A DNA stretch of 49,005 bases from Rosenbergiella australiborealis. Its GTDB lineage: Bacteria > Pseudomonadota > Gammaproteobacteria > Enterobacterales > Enterobacteriaceae. A program made the position numbers and the translations under genes. Positions 6,327 through 14,148 of the stretch are shown in pieces (position 1 is the stretch's first letter; each line of letters begins with the position of its first letter). Under the pieces are notes generated by a model. It had not been told where the DNA came from. It ran no database searches and was given only the letters and a program-made list of their open reading frames with translations. The stretch spans positions 1-49,005 of the forward strand of contig NZ_JABBFO010000016.1 of the NCBI RefSeq assembly GCF_018494035.1, in the 5' to 3' direction.

Positions 6327-6587
6327 ATGGCACCTAATACTTATAGCTTAAAATCTCTTTTTATTTGACTGATCGTTTTTATCGTTACCATGACTCTTGC
6401 TTTTTTGTCAGGTTGCCTATGTGCTGCAATTTTGGTTTATTTTAAAAATGGCTCTTTCATTATTGGCTGGCATGAGGATGTTCTTTTTTCAATTAAAAGA
6501 GGTATCGTGGTGGGTATTCCTACAGGTGCAGGTATTTGGCTTCTATCCAAGATGAAACAAAAAGAAGATCCATCCTCAAAGTCATAA
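6327..6587 (+). pseudogene. Two-helix membrane immunity protein (copy C), interrupted by TGA
   Basis: Starting at ATG 6327, 9 bp after the toxin stop and with an AAAGGTGAG element upstream, the frame reads MAPNTYSLKSLFI, then TGA (6366-6368), then continues to 6587. Read through, it would be 86 codons, the same size as copies A (85) and B (86). The downstream part has a hydrophobic segment, KNGSFIIGW loop, a second hydrophobic segment and KQKEDPSSKS tail, aligning with copy A. An internal ATG at 6390 could give a 65-aa product that lacks the first helix start, but it has no good ribosome binding site. Decay of toxin and immunity gene together suggests the pair is no longer under selection. 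Confidence 0.6.
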
Positions 6588-6658
6588 AGATCAGACCGCG
6601 GCGCAGGCCGAGAGTATTTTACCCGCTGTACAGGTGAACGGATAGATAAGGATAAAAA

Positions 6659-6680
6659 TAAAGCCAGAATTCTGGCTTTA
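6659..6680 (-). terminator. Terminator of the L31B-L36B operon
   Basis: A 22-bp perfect palindrome just downstream of the L36B stop on the minus strand; reading that strand it is followed by a T-rich stretch (complement of 6652-6658). It also marks the edge between the cassette region and core genes. Confidence 0.75.
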
Positions 6681-6698
6681 GTCTTTACGATAAAAACG

Positions 6699-6839
6699 TT
6701 AACGTTTTTTCTTCGTTCCCTGTACGGCTTTAAAGCGCGGATTACTTTTACAAATCACAAAAACCCGTCCGTGGCGGCGCACTATTTTACAATCAGGATG
6801 CCGTTGCTTGGCAGACTTTAACGAGCTCAATACTTTCAT
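6699..6839 (-). CDS. rpmJ2: Zinc-independent 50S ribosomal protein L36, type B
   Basis: A 46-aa basic protein reading [20 protein letters not shown], then [20 protein letters not shown] and GTKKKR. This is the longer L36 variant (E. coli YkgO), which lacks the full C-C-C-H zinc ribbon of the standard 38-aa L36. It replaces L36 in ribosomes under zinc starvation. Its ATG (6839-6837) overlaps the L31B stop by 4 bp, so the two are translationally coupled and share the operator upstream of L31B. It falls below usual ORF-length cut-offs, hence easily missed. Confidence 0.93.
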   Translation of the reverse strand: MKVLSSLKSAKQRHPDCKIVRRHGRVFVICKSNPRFKAVQGTKKKR

Positions 6840-7102
6840 GACTTATCCTTACTCTGATCGAAAAAACGGCCAAAACGTTGCTTAAAGCGCGCAGCACTGC
6901 CTTCCTTAGCGAACTCTTTCTGTTTACCGGTGTAAAACGGATGAGAATGAGAGGAGATATCCAAGGTTACATAGGGGTAAATCTGGCCTTGATAGTCGAC
7001 AGTACGATCGGTACGAATCGTCGAGCCAATCACAAAATAGTGATCGGCGCCGAGATCGTGGAAGACCACTTGACGATAATCGGGATGGATAGCGGGTTTC
7101 AT
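6836..7102 (-). CDS. rpmE2: Zinc-independent 50S ribosomal protein L31, type B
   Basis: An 88-aa protein starting [20 protein letters not shown], with SHPFYTGKQ and [10 protein letters not shown] near the end, matching L31 type B (E. coli YkgM). The CxxC zinc ligands of standard L31 are absent. Under zinc limitation it replaces zinc-containing L31 and thereby frees zinc. AGGAGCGATA precedes the ATG at 7102. A palindromic Zur-type operator lies 19 bp upstream of the start. First gene of a two-gene operon with L36B. Confidence 0.95.
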   Translation of the reverse strand: MKPAIHPDYRQVVFHDLGADHYFVIGSTIRTDRTVDYQGQIYPYVTLDISSHSHPFYTGKQKEFAKEGSAARFKQRFGRFFDQSKDKS

Positions 7103-7120
7103 TATCGCTCCTAATTGTTA

Positions 7121-7135
7121 TGTTATATTATAACA
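7121..7135. promoter_or_regulatory. Zur operator upstream of the L31B operon
   Basis: TGTTATATTATAACA is a perfect inverted repeat around a central T and matches the core of the enterobacterial Zur box (ATGTTATANTATAACAT). It sits immediately 5' of the L31B ribosome binding site, where bound Zur-zinc would block transcription. Site seen directly; regulator assignment rests on knowledge of ykgM regulation in E. coli. Confidence 0.85.
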
Positions 7136-7187
7136 ATAAAGGATTGGCGATTTTTCTGCAAGTCACTTTGTATCGTCTCCCTCATTA

Positions 7188-8108
7188 TTAATCTAATGCT
7201 TGCTCAATCTGCTGCAACACTCTCTTGCTGGCGAGGGTCAAGTAATGGCTGAAGGTTGAACGTGCGGCGGAGTCTGGCCGGTGACGTGGCGTGACAAGAT
7301 TGACGGTAAAAGGCACGGAATAACTTAAGCGGCGCATCACGACATTATGTGGCAGGTAATCGATAGCCGTGAGTGGATTGATAATAGACACCCCGCAGCC
7401 CAGACCGACCATCGCACAGACCGATGCCGCACTGTGCGTCTCTAAGGCGAGCCGCCGAGGAATACCTTGCGTGAGAAAAAGCTGGTCGAGTAACTGCCGA
7501 TAACTATCGGTACGTGAGAGGCTAATAAACGGAAGATCGCGAAAATCTTCGGGGGTGAGAAGGGAGCGTGCAGTCAGTGGATGATGCTTGGGTAAAATAC
7601 AGACTTCATCGACCGTTAATAGATTCTCTACATCGCAACCCTCGGGAATAGATTGTGTTTCGGTAATGCCTAAATCAAAACGCTGCGCGGTCAGCCACTC
7701 TTCCAGTAGCGGCGACTCTTGAGGGGTAATTGTCATATTCGCCGCGGGATAATCACGTAAGTAGGCCGCACAAGCATTGGGCAGTAACGATTGTGAAAAT
7801 ACCGGCAGGCAGGTAATCGCGATCTCTGCATGTTCTAATTGCGCTAAGCCGGCGGCGGTCTCTTGAATACGTTGTCGCCCGTACCAGCTGCGTTGCACCT
7901 CTTCAAATAATCGAAACCCTTGTTGCGTCGGGTGTAGACGACCTTGACTGCGACGAAATAAGGGCACCGCCAGTTGCTGTTCCAAGCGAGCCAGCTCTCG
8001 ACTCAGGGTCGGTTGTGAGGTACGCAAGAGTGTGGCGGCACTGGTTAAGGTGCCTTGGGTCATTACCGCATGGAAAATTTCAATTTGCCGCCAGCTTAAT
8101 GGGGTCAT
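7188..8108 (-). CDS. lysR: Transcriptional activator of lysA, LysR
   Basis: A 306-aa LysR-family regulator, E. coli LysR being 311 aa. The start is placed at ATG 8108 (MTPLSWRQIEIFHAVMTQGT) because alignment to LysR begins there; the frame is open 16 codons further upstream. N-terminal winged HTH with TSQPTLSRELARLEQQLAVP, then the effector-binding domain with CLPVFSQSLLPNAC, PQESPLLEEWL, SLSRTDSYRQLLDQLF and ETHSAASVCAMVGLGCGVSI, all strongly LysR-like. Divergent from lysA with about 110 bp between the starts; LysR activates lysA when lysine is scarce and diaminopimelate is available. Confidence 0.93.
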   Translation of the reverse strand: MTPLSWRQIEIFHAVMTQGTLTSAATLLRTSQPTLSRELARLEQQLAVPLFRRSQGRLHPTQQGFRLFEEVQRSWYGRQRIQETAAGLAQLEHAEIAITCLPVFSQSLLPNACAAYLRDYPAANMTITPQESPLLEEWLTAQRFDLGITETQSIPEGCDVENLLTVDEVCILPKHHPLTARSLLTPEDFRDLPFISLSRTDSYRQLLDQLFLTQGIPRRLALETHSAASVCAMVGLGCGVSIINPLTAIDYLPHNVVMRRLSYSVPFTVNLVTPRHRPDSAARSTFSHYLTLASKRVLQQIEQALD

Positions 8109-8217
8109 TAATCGACTCGTATTAGGTATATCAGAAATGAATAGGGTATCGTACAAATGATATTTTTCAATATATAAAATTTATGGCTTACTGGAGCTCT
8201 TGCACAAGGAGAATAGA

Positions 8218-9489
8218 ATGCCTACCCTGATTACTGACCCGACCACCGCACTTCATCAAACGCAATTATTAGCACTTGCTAAGCATTATCAAGGCCCGTT
8301 TTGGGCATATGATGCACAGATTATTCGTCAACAAGTTGCTAAGTTACGCCAATTTGATGTGATCCGTTTCGCACAAAAATCCTGCTCGAATACCCATATC
8401 CTGCGGCTAATGCGTGAAGAAGGGGTGAAGGTGGACTCTGTCTCAGTGGGGGAACTTGAACGTGCCTTACAGGCCGGTTTTAGTCCTGAAAGTGATGATA
8501 TTGTGTTTACTGCTGACCTGCTAGATACGGAAGGCCTGGCGCGTGTCAGAGAACTTAACGTTGCAGTGAATACCGGTTCCATCGATATGCTTAAGCAACT
8601 TGCTGAGGTTTCTCCCGGACATCGCGTTTGGTTACGGATTAATCCCGGTTTCGGTCATGGTCATAGCCAAAAAACAAATACTGGAGGGGAAAATAGTAAG
8701 CACGGTATTTGGTATGAACAGTTACCGGATGCACTAGCAGTGATCCACTCTGCTGGCTTGCAGTTGGAAGGGCTGCATATGCACATTGGTTCAGGAGTCG
8801 ACTATCAACACTTACAACAGGTGTGTGATGCAATGGTTGAACAAGTACTGAGTAGCGGCTGTGACTTGCGGGCGATATCTGCTGGCGGTGGACTATCAAC
8901 CCCTTATACCTTTGACGACCAAGAAATTGATCCGGCTCACTACTTTTCATTATGGGACCATGCTCGACACCGCATTGCCGAGCACCTTGGCCATGCTATC
9001 ACCCTAGAAATTGAACCAGGGCGCTTTTTAGTTGCGCAATCAGGGGTATTAGTCAGCCAAGTACGCGGAACTAAGTGGATGGGAAGCCGCCACTTCACCT
9101 TGGTTGATGCCGGTTTTAGTGACTTAATGCGTCCTGCGATGTACGGCAGTTATCATCATATCTCTGTGATGGCAGCCGATAGTAGCGACACGACATCTCG
9201 TCCTGTCCAAGCAACGTTGGTAGCCGGTCCACTGTGTGAATCGGGAGATGTCTTTACTCAATTAGCCGGTGGAGAGGTTGAGCCCCGTACACTTCCCCTG
9301 GCTTATGTTGGAGACTATCTGGTCTTTCATGATACGGGGGCTTATGGGGCGTCGATGTCATCTAATTACAACAGCCGCCCCTTAATTCCAGAGGTGCTGA
9401 TTGATAACGGTCACCTCACAGAGATTCGCCGTCGACAAACCGTCGCTGAACTTTTAGCGTTGGAAAGCGCTCGCACCTTAACGCTTTAA
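8218..9489 (+). CDS. lysA: Diaminopimelate decarboxylase
   Basis: A 423-aa fold-type III PLP enzyme converting meso-diaminopimelate to L-lysine, the last step of lysine synthesis. ATG 8218 is preceded by AAGGAG at 8206-8211. Diagnostic segments: RFAQKSCSN (PLP lysine in FAQK), HGHSQKTNTGGENSKHGIWY, HMHIGSGVDY, EIEPGRFLVA, AGPLCESGDVF (catalytic Cys) and DTGAYGASMSSNYNSRP. Length and sequence match E. coli LysA (420 aa). Transcribed divergently from its activator lysR, convergent with galR over a shared terminator. Confidence 0.97.
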   Translation: MPTLITDPTTALHQTQLLALAKHYQGPFWAYDAQIIRQQVAKLRQFDVIRFAQKSCSNTHILRLMREEGVKVDSVSVGELERALQAGFSPESDDIVFTADLLDTEGLARVRELNVAVNTGSIDMLKQLAEVSPGHRVWLRINPGFGHGHSQKTNTGGENSKHGIWYEQLPDALAVIHSAGLQLEGLHMHIGSGVDYQHLQQVCDAMVEQVLSSGCDLRAISAGGGLSTPYTFDDQEIDPAHYFSLWDHARHRIAEHLGHAITLEIEPGRFLVAQSGVLVSQVRGTKWMGSRHFTLVDAGFSDLMRPAMYGSYHHISVMAADSSDTTSRPVQATLVAGPLCESGDVFTQLAGGEVEPRTLPLAYVGDYLVFHDTGAYGASMSSNYNSRPLIPEVLIDNGHLTEIRRRQTVAELLALESARTLTL

Positions 9490-9498
9490 TCTGATAGT

Positions 9499-9525
9499 GC
9501 TCGGCTAGAGCTCTTCTAGCCGAGC
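9499..9525. terminator. Bidirectional hairpin between lysA and galR
   Basis: An 11-bp perfect stem GCTCGGCTAGA (9499-9509) with TCTAGCCGAGC (9515-9525). It overlaps the last codons of galR and lies 10 bp after the lysA stop, so one hairpin serves two convergent genes. No strong T tract on either side. Confidence 0.65.
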
Positions 9526-10512
9526 GACTGAATGTCGAATGACCAACGTGGGCTGAAATAGGTGGGTTACCGGCGGGAGTGGGAGTCCATGCCCCAATGC
9601 GAGAGCCAGACGTGCAGCCTGTTGCGCCATTGCTACGACTGGATAGCGAACGGTCGTAAGACGAGGGCGGACATAACGCGAAACATGCACATCATCAAAA
9701 CCAATCACCGAAACCTGTTCTGGCACTTTTAAGTTATTATCCGTCAAGGCTGCCAAGACACCGGCCGCCATTGAGTCGTTATAACAGGCGATGGCAGTAA
9801 AATGTTTACCTTGGGCCAACAGAGAGATTGTTGCTTGCTCGCCGCCATTTTCATCGGGTTCCCCATAAGCAATACATTCGTCATGAGGCATTAGACCGTG
9901 GTCGCGTAGGGCATCCTGATAACCACCCAGACGCTCTTTCGCATCGGAAATGGAGTGGCTTGAACAGACGTAAGCGATATGCTGATGGCCCTGAGCGATA
10001 AGATGACGGGTAGCAAGCCAGCTACCATAACGATTATCGAGGGCGATACACCGAGACTCAAATCCGCTCAAAAGACGATTATTAAGTACCATTCCTGGGA
10101 CTTGTTCCATCATGGTTCTCAGATCGTCATCACTGATCATTTTTGCGTGGATCACCAGACTTTGGCATTGATGGCGAATAAGCTGCTCAATAGCTAATTT
10201 TTCCTGCGCTGCGCGATGGTAACCATTGCCAATTAACAGAAAATTACCCGTTTGAATGGCCACTTGGTCGACAGCTTTGACCATCGCGCCGAAAAAGGGA
10301 TCGGATACATCGTTAACGAGCAGCCCTAAGGTTGCAGTGGATTGTTGAGCGAGCGCACGGGCATTAGCATTGGGAATATAGTTAAGTTGAGCCATTGCCG
10401 CATTCACTACGGTGATGGAGTGGGCACTAGCTTTTGGTGAGTGATTGAGAACCCGTGAGACGGTCGCCACAGAAACTCCCGCTAATCGGGCGACGTCCTT
10501 GATAGTAGCCAT
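9505..10512 (-). CDS. galR: Galactose operon repressor GalR
   Basis: A 335-aa LacI/GalR-family repressor (E. coli 343 aa). Start MATIKDVARLAGVSVATVSR gives the HTH and hinge helix (PNANARALAQQ); the sugar-binding domain has DVSDPFFGAMVKAVDQVA, IGNGYHRAAQEK, FGEP-like YGEPDENGGEQA, CYNDSMAAGVLAAL and SVIGFDDVHVSRYVRPRLTT. It represses galactose uptake and use genes until galactose binds. A palindromic operator 17 bp upstream of the start implies autoregulation. In E. coli galR is followed upstream by the omr sRNAs and aas; here omr is kept but an eight-to-eleven-kb insert follows. Confidence 0.95.
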   Translation of the reverse strand: MATIKDVARLAGVSVATVSRVLNHSPKASAHSITVVNAAMAQLNYIPNANARALAQQSTATLGLLVNDVSDPFFGAMVKAVDQVAIQTGNFLLIGNGYHRAAQEKLAIEQLIRHQCQSLVIHAKMISDDDLRTMMEQVPGMVLNNRLLSGFESRCIALDNRYGSWLATRHLIAQGHQHIAYVCSSHSISDAKERLGGYQDALRDHGLMPHDECIAYGEPDENGGEQATISLLAQGKHFTAIACYNDSMAAGVLAALTDNNLKVPEQVSVIGFDDVHVSRYVRPRLTTVRYPVVAMAQQAARLALALGHGLPLPPVTHLFQPTLVIRHSVARLEEL

Positions 10513-10528
10513 AATAATACCTTCCAGG

Positions 10529-10540
10529 GTAAACGTTTAC
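10529..10540. promoter_or_regulatory. GalR/LacI-family operator in the galR promoter
   Basis: GTAAACGTTTAC is a perfect 12-bp palindrome centred on CG, the core of gal operators (GTGnAAnCGnTTnCAC). Located between the galR start and its likely promoter, it fits autoregulation by GalR or a paralogue. Confidence 0.7.
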
Positions 10541-10729
10541 ACTGCGATTATGTTACGTCAATCGCCGGTCAGCGCAAGCCCGATAAATGCCGCCTAGATC
10601 TCAGTTTTTACCTAAAGTGACAGCTAGAAGTACAAAAACATTACGTTAATTATTGTTCGTTACATTTTGCGTGATTCTGTTGCGTTTTAGTAGTGGCTGT
10701 TTTTCTCTATCTTTCAGTAAAGTAACACT

Positions 10730-10801
10730 CCCAGAGGTATTAATCGGTGAACATCTTTCCATGGATTACACCAGCCTGCGCCAATGCGCAGGTTTTTTTT
10801 T
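10730..10801 (+). ncRNA. omrA: OmrA/OmrB-type small regulatory RNA
   Basis: The transcript would begin CCCAGAGGTATTAATCGGTG, nearly identical to the conserved 5' seed of E. coli OmrA/OmrB (CCCAGAGGTATTGATNGGTG). It ends with ATTACACCAGCCTGCGCCAA, and the stem CCTGCGC/GCGCAGG (10775-10781, 10786-10792) followed by nine T residues is the Omr terminator. The genomic place, next to galR, is the E. coli one. E. coli has two tandem copies; only one is seen here, with a body closer to OmrB (TTACACCAGCCTGCGC). Omr RNAs pair via the seed, with Hfq, to mRNAs of outer-membrane proteins such as cirA, fecA, ompT and ompR. An element GTTACATTTTGC at 10659-10670 resembles an OmpR half-site and lies where OmpR activates omr in E. 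coli. Confidence 0.9.
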
Positions 10802-10951
10802 GCCATTTTTAGCCATTATCCTATTTATAAATACATTAACGCCTTTTTCCTCAGCGAATTACGAACTGAAACACAGTTTTCGGCACCTTCAGTGGCTTTT
10901 TCATGTAAACTACCGCTAAATTCATCATTATTTTTAACTTATCGGATCGCT

Positions 10952-12703
10952 ATGCCCCGGATAAAAAAAATCTTAGGAAAAGACCAAATCAAATCGCCGT
11001 TTAACTCATTTCGATTTCGTCTTATTTGCCTCGGGGTTATGGGCTGCTTGACGTTGTTATTGGTACGAGTGGGTGATTTACAACTGGTTGATCAACCGAT
11101 GCTTGAGCACGAGGCCGATCAGCGCTCTTTGCGTACCGTGACATTACCCACTAATCGCGGAACATTGCTTGATCGTAACGGCGAAACCGTTGCTTTAAGT
11201 GTGCCGTCACGCGATATCATCGCCGATCCGATGAAAATCCTAGAATCTAACCCAGATTTTTACAGTCCAAAGTGGGCGTATTTGGCCAATGCCTTAGGGA
11301 TGCGGCCAGAACAGTTGGCGAATCTGCTAACAGCTAACGCAAAAAAGCGTTTCTTATACTTAGATCGCAAAGTTGAACTGGGTATTGCTAAAGATATTAA
11401 TAGCCTACACTTACCCGGCTTAACCTCGGTCTATGACGATAGTCGTTTTTATCCTATGGCTGAAGCGGCGGCGCCTTTAATTGGGATTGTCGGTGCCGAT
11501 AATAAAGGGCTAAATGGATTGGAGCATAGCTTCGACACCTTACTGCAAGGGGTGCCGGGAAAAGAGCGCTACCGTCAAGACCGCCACGGCAATATTATTT
11601 CGATGCTGAGCTACCAGCCGCCGACACAGCCACCTACGGTACAGTTAAGTATCGATAAGTTTATTCAATATACGATGTACACCAAACTGCGCGACGGTGT
11701 CTTATTGAATAAAGCCGATTCAGGTGCTGCGGTTATGGTTCGCGTCGATACCGGTGAAGTGCTAGGAATGGCGTCTTATCCGTCCTACAACCCAAATAAC
11801 TATGAAGACGCGAACGCGACACAAATGCGTAACGTGGCGATTAACGACAGTTTTGAACCGGGATCAACCGTGAAACCCTTGGTCGTGATGGAGGGATTGC
11901 AACGTCACCTCGTGCGTCCTGACTCGGTTATTGATACGACCCCTTATATGGTCAACGGCCATTTAATTCGTGATGTTGGACATTGGCCCCGTTTGACCAT
12001 GACCGGTATTTTACAAAAATCGAGTGATATTGGCGTCTCGCATATCGCACTGGCGATGCCGGCTGACGTGCTGGTCAACACTTACCGCTCCTTTGGTTTA
12101 GGCCGTTCTACCGGATTAGGGCTGACCGGGGAGAGTGTCGGCTATTTTCCGCTACACCGTCAGCGTTGGGCCGATATTGAACGTGCCACGTTCTCCTTTG
12201 GTTACGGTCTACGGGTTACCCCGTTACAAATTGCCCGAGAATATGCCACCTTAGGCTCTTTTGGTCTCTATCGTCCGCTCTCTATCACAAAAGTAACCCC
12301 CCCGGTTATCGGTACACGGGTGGCCGATGAAGATGTGGTACGTAGTGTGGTTCATATGATGGAAAGTGATGCACTCCCCGGTGGTTCAGGGGTTCGGGCT
12401 GCGGTACCCGGTTATCGTTTAGCGATTAAAACCGGTACGGCTGAGAAAATGGGCAGTAATGGTAAATATGATGGTGGTTATATTAACTACACCGCCGGGG
12501 TTGCTCCCGCGAGTCATCCGGTGGTGGCATTGGTGATTATGATCAACCACCCTACCGCAGGTGACCACTTCGGGGGCAGTGTGGCCGCACCGGTATTTGG
12601 TAATATCATCGGCCCGGTACTTAAGCATATGAACATTGCACCGGATGCGATTTATACACCACAAGATCCCCAAGCCACTCCGACATCACCCACTCAGCCC
12701 TAA
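10952..12703 (+). CDS. FtsI-like class B penicillin-binding protein (PBP3 paralogue), SSD active-site variant
   Basis: A 583-aa septal-type peptidoglycan transpeptidase; E. coli FtsI is 588 aa. Start ATG 10952 (MPRIKKILGKDQIKSPFNSF) is chosen because the 56 upstream in-frame codons run through the omr terminator. One N-terminal transmembrane helix (about residues 25-43) precedes a PBP dimerisation domain (GTLLDRNGETVALSVP) and the transpeptidase domain: SxxK at Ser305 (FEPGSTVKP), SxN-equivalent at 357-359 reading SSD, and KTGT at 493-496. In FtsI the second motif is SSN, while PBP2 has SxD. It lies outside any division (dcw) cluster, so it is likely a second copy comparable to the PBP3SAL of Salmonella, specialised for certain conditions. 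That role is inferred. It may replace or assist FtsI and could alter beta-lactam response. Confidence 0.85.
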   Translation: MPRIKKILGKDQIKSPFNSFRFRLICLGVMGCLTLLLVRVGDLQLVDQPMLEHEADQRSLRTVTLPTNRGTLLDRNGETVALSVPSRDIIADPMKILESNPDFYSPKWAYLANALGMRPEQLANLLTANAKKRFLYLDRKVELGIAKDINSLHLPGLTSVYDDSRFYPMAEAAAPLIGIVGADNKGLNGLEHSFDTLLQGVPGKERYRQDRHGNIISMLSYQPPTQPPTVQLSIDKFIQYTMYTKLRDGVLLNKADSGAAVMVRVDTGEVLGMASYPSYNPNNYEDANATQMRNVAINDSFEPGSTVKPLVVMEGLQRHLVRPDSVIDTTPYMVNGHLIRDVGHWPRLTMTGILQKSSDIGVSHIALAMPADVLVNTYRSFGLGRSTGLGLTGESVGYFPLHRQRWADIERATFSFGYGLRVTPLQIAREYATLGSFGLYRPLSITKVTPPVIGTRVADEDVVRSVVHMMESDALPGGSGVRAAVPGYRLAIKTGTAEKMGSNGKYDGGYINYTAGVAPASHPVVALVIMINHPTAGDHFGGSVAAPVFGNIIGPVLKHMNIAPDAIYTPQDPQATPTSPTQP

Positions 12704-12918
12704 GTCTGTGAAACCATTTATAGGACGGCAATAAAGTCGTCCTATCCTGCTAATACAGCAATATTTACGCTGCCAGAAATAATTTAACGTCTTCCTTACC
12801 AATTTATACTGGCAACTCCCTGCCAGCTTGCTAATAATGAAGGCAATTTATTGTGACCTCACTGTTAGCACCTGCGCGGCAGAAGGTTGTTTGTGTCTCC
12901 TGATAACGAAGAAGAACC

Positions 12919-14148
12919 ATGACCAATACTTCTCAGCGACCGGTGCGTCGTACTTGGCTTAAAAAACTGGCTATTTTACTTAGCCTTGTTGTCCTTGCGG
13001 TAATTATCTGGCGTCTGTACGCCACGCATTCCTCCTCCTCATCCGGGGGCCCTCCTATGGGGCGGCATGGTATGCGTCCGGGAATGGGGGGGGCGAACAT
13101 TGTGCATGCAGTCCGTGCTCAACAAGCAGATGTTCCCGTCTATGTTTCGGCACCGGGTACCGTTATTCCAAATGCCAGTGTTACGGTGACTAGCCGTATC
13201 ACCGGTCAATTAGATAAGGTGTTTTTTACGGAAGGGCAAAAAGTGACAGCAGGGCAATTGCTGGCACAAATTGATGATCGTGATTACCAAGCGACCCTCG
13301 CACAGTATCAAGGGGCATTAGCTGAAAACCAGGCATTGCTTAACAATGCTGAGCTGACCTTGGCGCGCTATCGTAAACTTTACGCACAAGACTCCCTTTC
13401 AAAACAAGATTTAGAGAGCCAAATTGCCACAGTGGGGCAGTATCGGGGGTCGGTTCAACAAGATCTCGCACAGATTAATAATGCCAAAGTGAGTATCAGT
13501 TATGCGCGTATCACGGCACCAGTTTCAGGGCGTGTCGGTCTACGTCTGGTCGATGCCGGAAACTTGGTGCAGAGTGGGGATAGCACGGGCATTGTGACGA
13601 TTACGCAGATGCAACCGGCCGCCGTGACATTCAGTGTTCCCCAACGTTATGTGGGCGAATTGTCGACCAAATTACACCAAGGGCAAGCATTACCTGCGAC
13701 AGCCTTTGACCAAGACGGCACCACGGTACTGGCAGAAGGTGAGGTCCGTTTTATCAGTAACACCATTGATACCACCACCGGCAGTATTGCGTTAAAAGCG
13801 ATGTTTGCGAATGAAAAGGAATCGCTATTTGCTAATCAGTTTGTCAATTTACGGCTACAAATTGATCGTTTGAAACAGGCGACAGTGGTGTCCACGCAAG
13901 CGATTCAGTTGAGCAGTGATGGGAGCTTTGTTTTTATTATCCAACCCGATAATACCGTTATACGCCAAGCTGTGAAAACCGGACCGTTATTTGGTGAGGA
14001 CCAGCAAGTCGTTTTCTCCGGGGTGAAACCGGGCGACAGAGTCGTTTCCGATGGTATCGACCGGCTGGTCACCGGCAGTAAAGTGACAGTCGCGGATGAG
14101 ACGCCCTCGACAACATCCTCTGAGTCAGCACAGAGCAAGGCTGAGTAA
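12919..14148 (+). CDS. mdtA: MdtA-type RND pump membrane fusion protein
   Basis: A 409-aa periplasmic adaptor (E. coli MdtA 415 aa). N-terminal transmembrane/signal anchor [15 protein letters not shown] (about residues 18-32), a Ser/Gly/Met-rich linker, then a lipoyl half ([20 protein letters not shown]), alpha-helical hairpin (residues about 130-205), second lipoyl half ([20 protein letters not shown]) and beta-barrel. It links the inner-membrane MdtB-MdtC transporter to an outer-membrane channel. It heads an operon of four genes: its stop overlaps mdtB by one base (TAATG). In E. coli this operon is under BaeSR and is followed by mdtD-baeSR; those genes are not here. Confidence 0.9.
   Translation: MTNTSQRPVRRTWLKKLAILLSLVVLAVIIWRLYATHSSSSSGGPPMGRHGMRPGMGGANIVHAVRAQQADVPVYVSAPGTVIPNASVTVTSRITGQLDKVFFTEGQKVTAGQLLAQIDDRDYQATLAQYQGALAENQALLNNAELTLARYRKLYAQDSLSKQDLESQIATVGQYRGSVQQDLAQINNAKVSISYARITAPVSGRVGLRLVDAGNLVQSGDSTGIVTITQMQPAAVTFSVPQRYVGELSTKLHQGQALPATAFDQDGTTVLAEGEVRFISNTIDTTTGSIALKAMFANEKESLFANQFVNLRLQIDRLKQATVVSTQAIQLSSDGSFVFIIQPDNTVIRQAVKTGPLFGEDQQVVFSGVKPGDRVVSDGIDRLVTGSKVTVADETPSTTSSESAQSKAE

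Noticed and set aside
1-6600. Insertion sequence or transposase remnants around the cassettes
   Set aside because: No transposase frame, terminal inverted repeats with target duplications, or integrase was seen; the terminators explain the inverted repeats.
8109-8217. Lysine riboswitch upstream of lysA
   Set aside because: The interval is too short, and lysA here is controlled by the divergent activator LysR; no L-box features seen.
10653-10919. Plus-strand frame of 88 codons upstream of the FtsI-like gene
   Set aside because: It reads through the Omr sRNA and its terminator; coincidental open frame.
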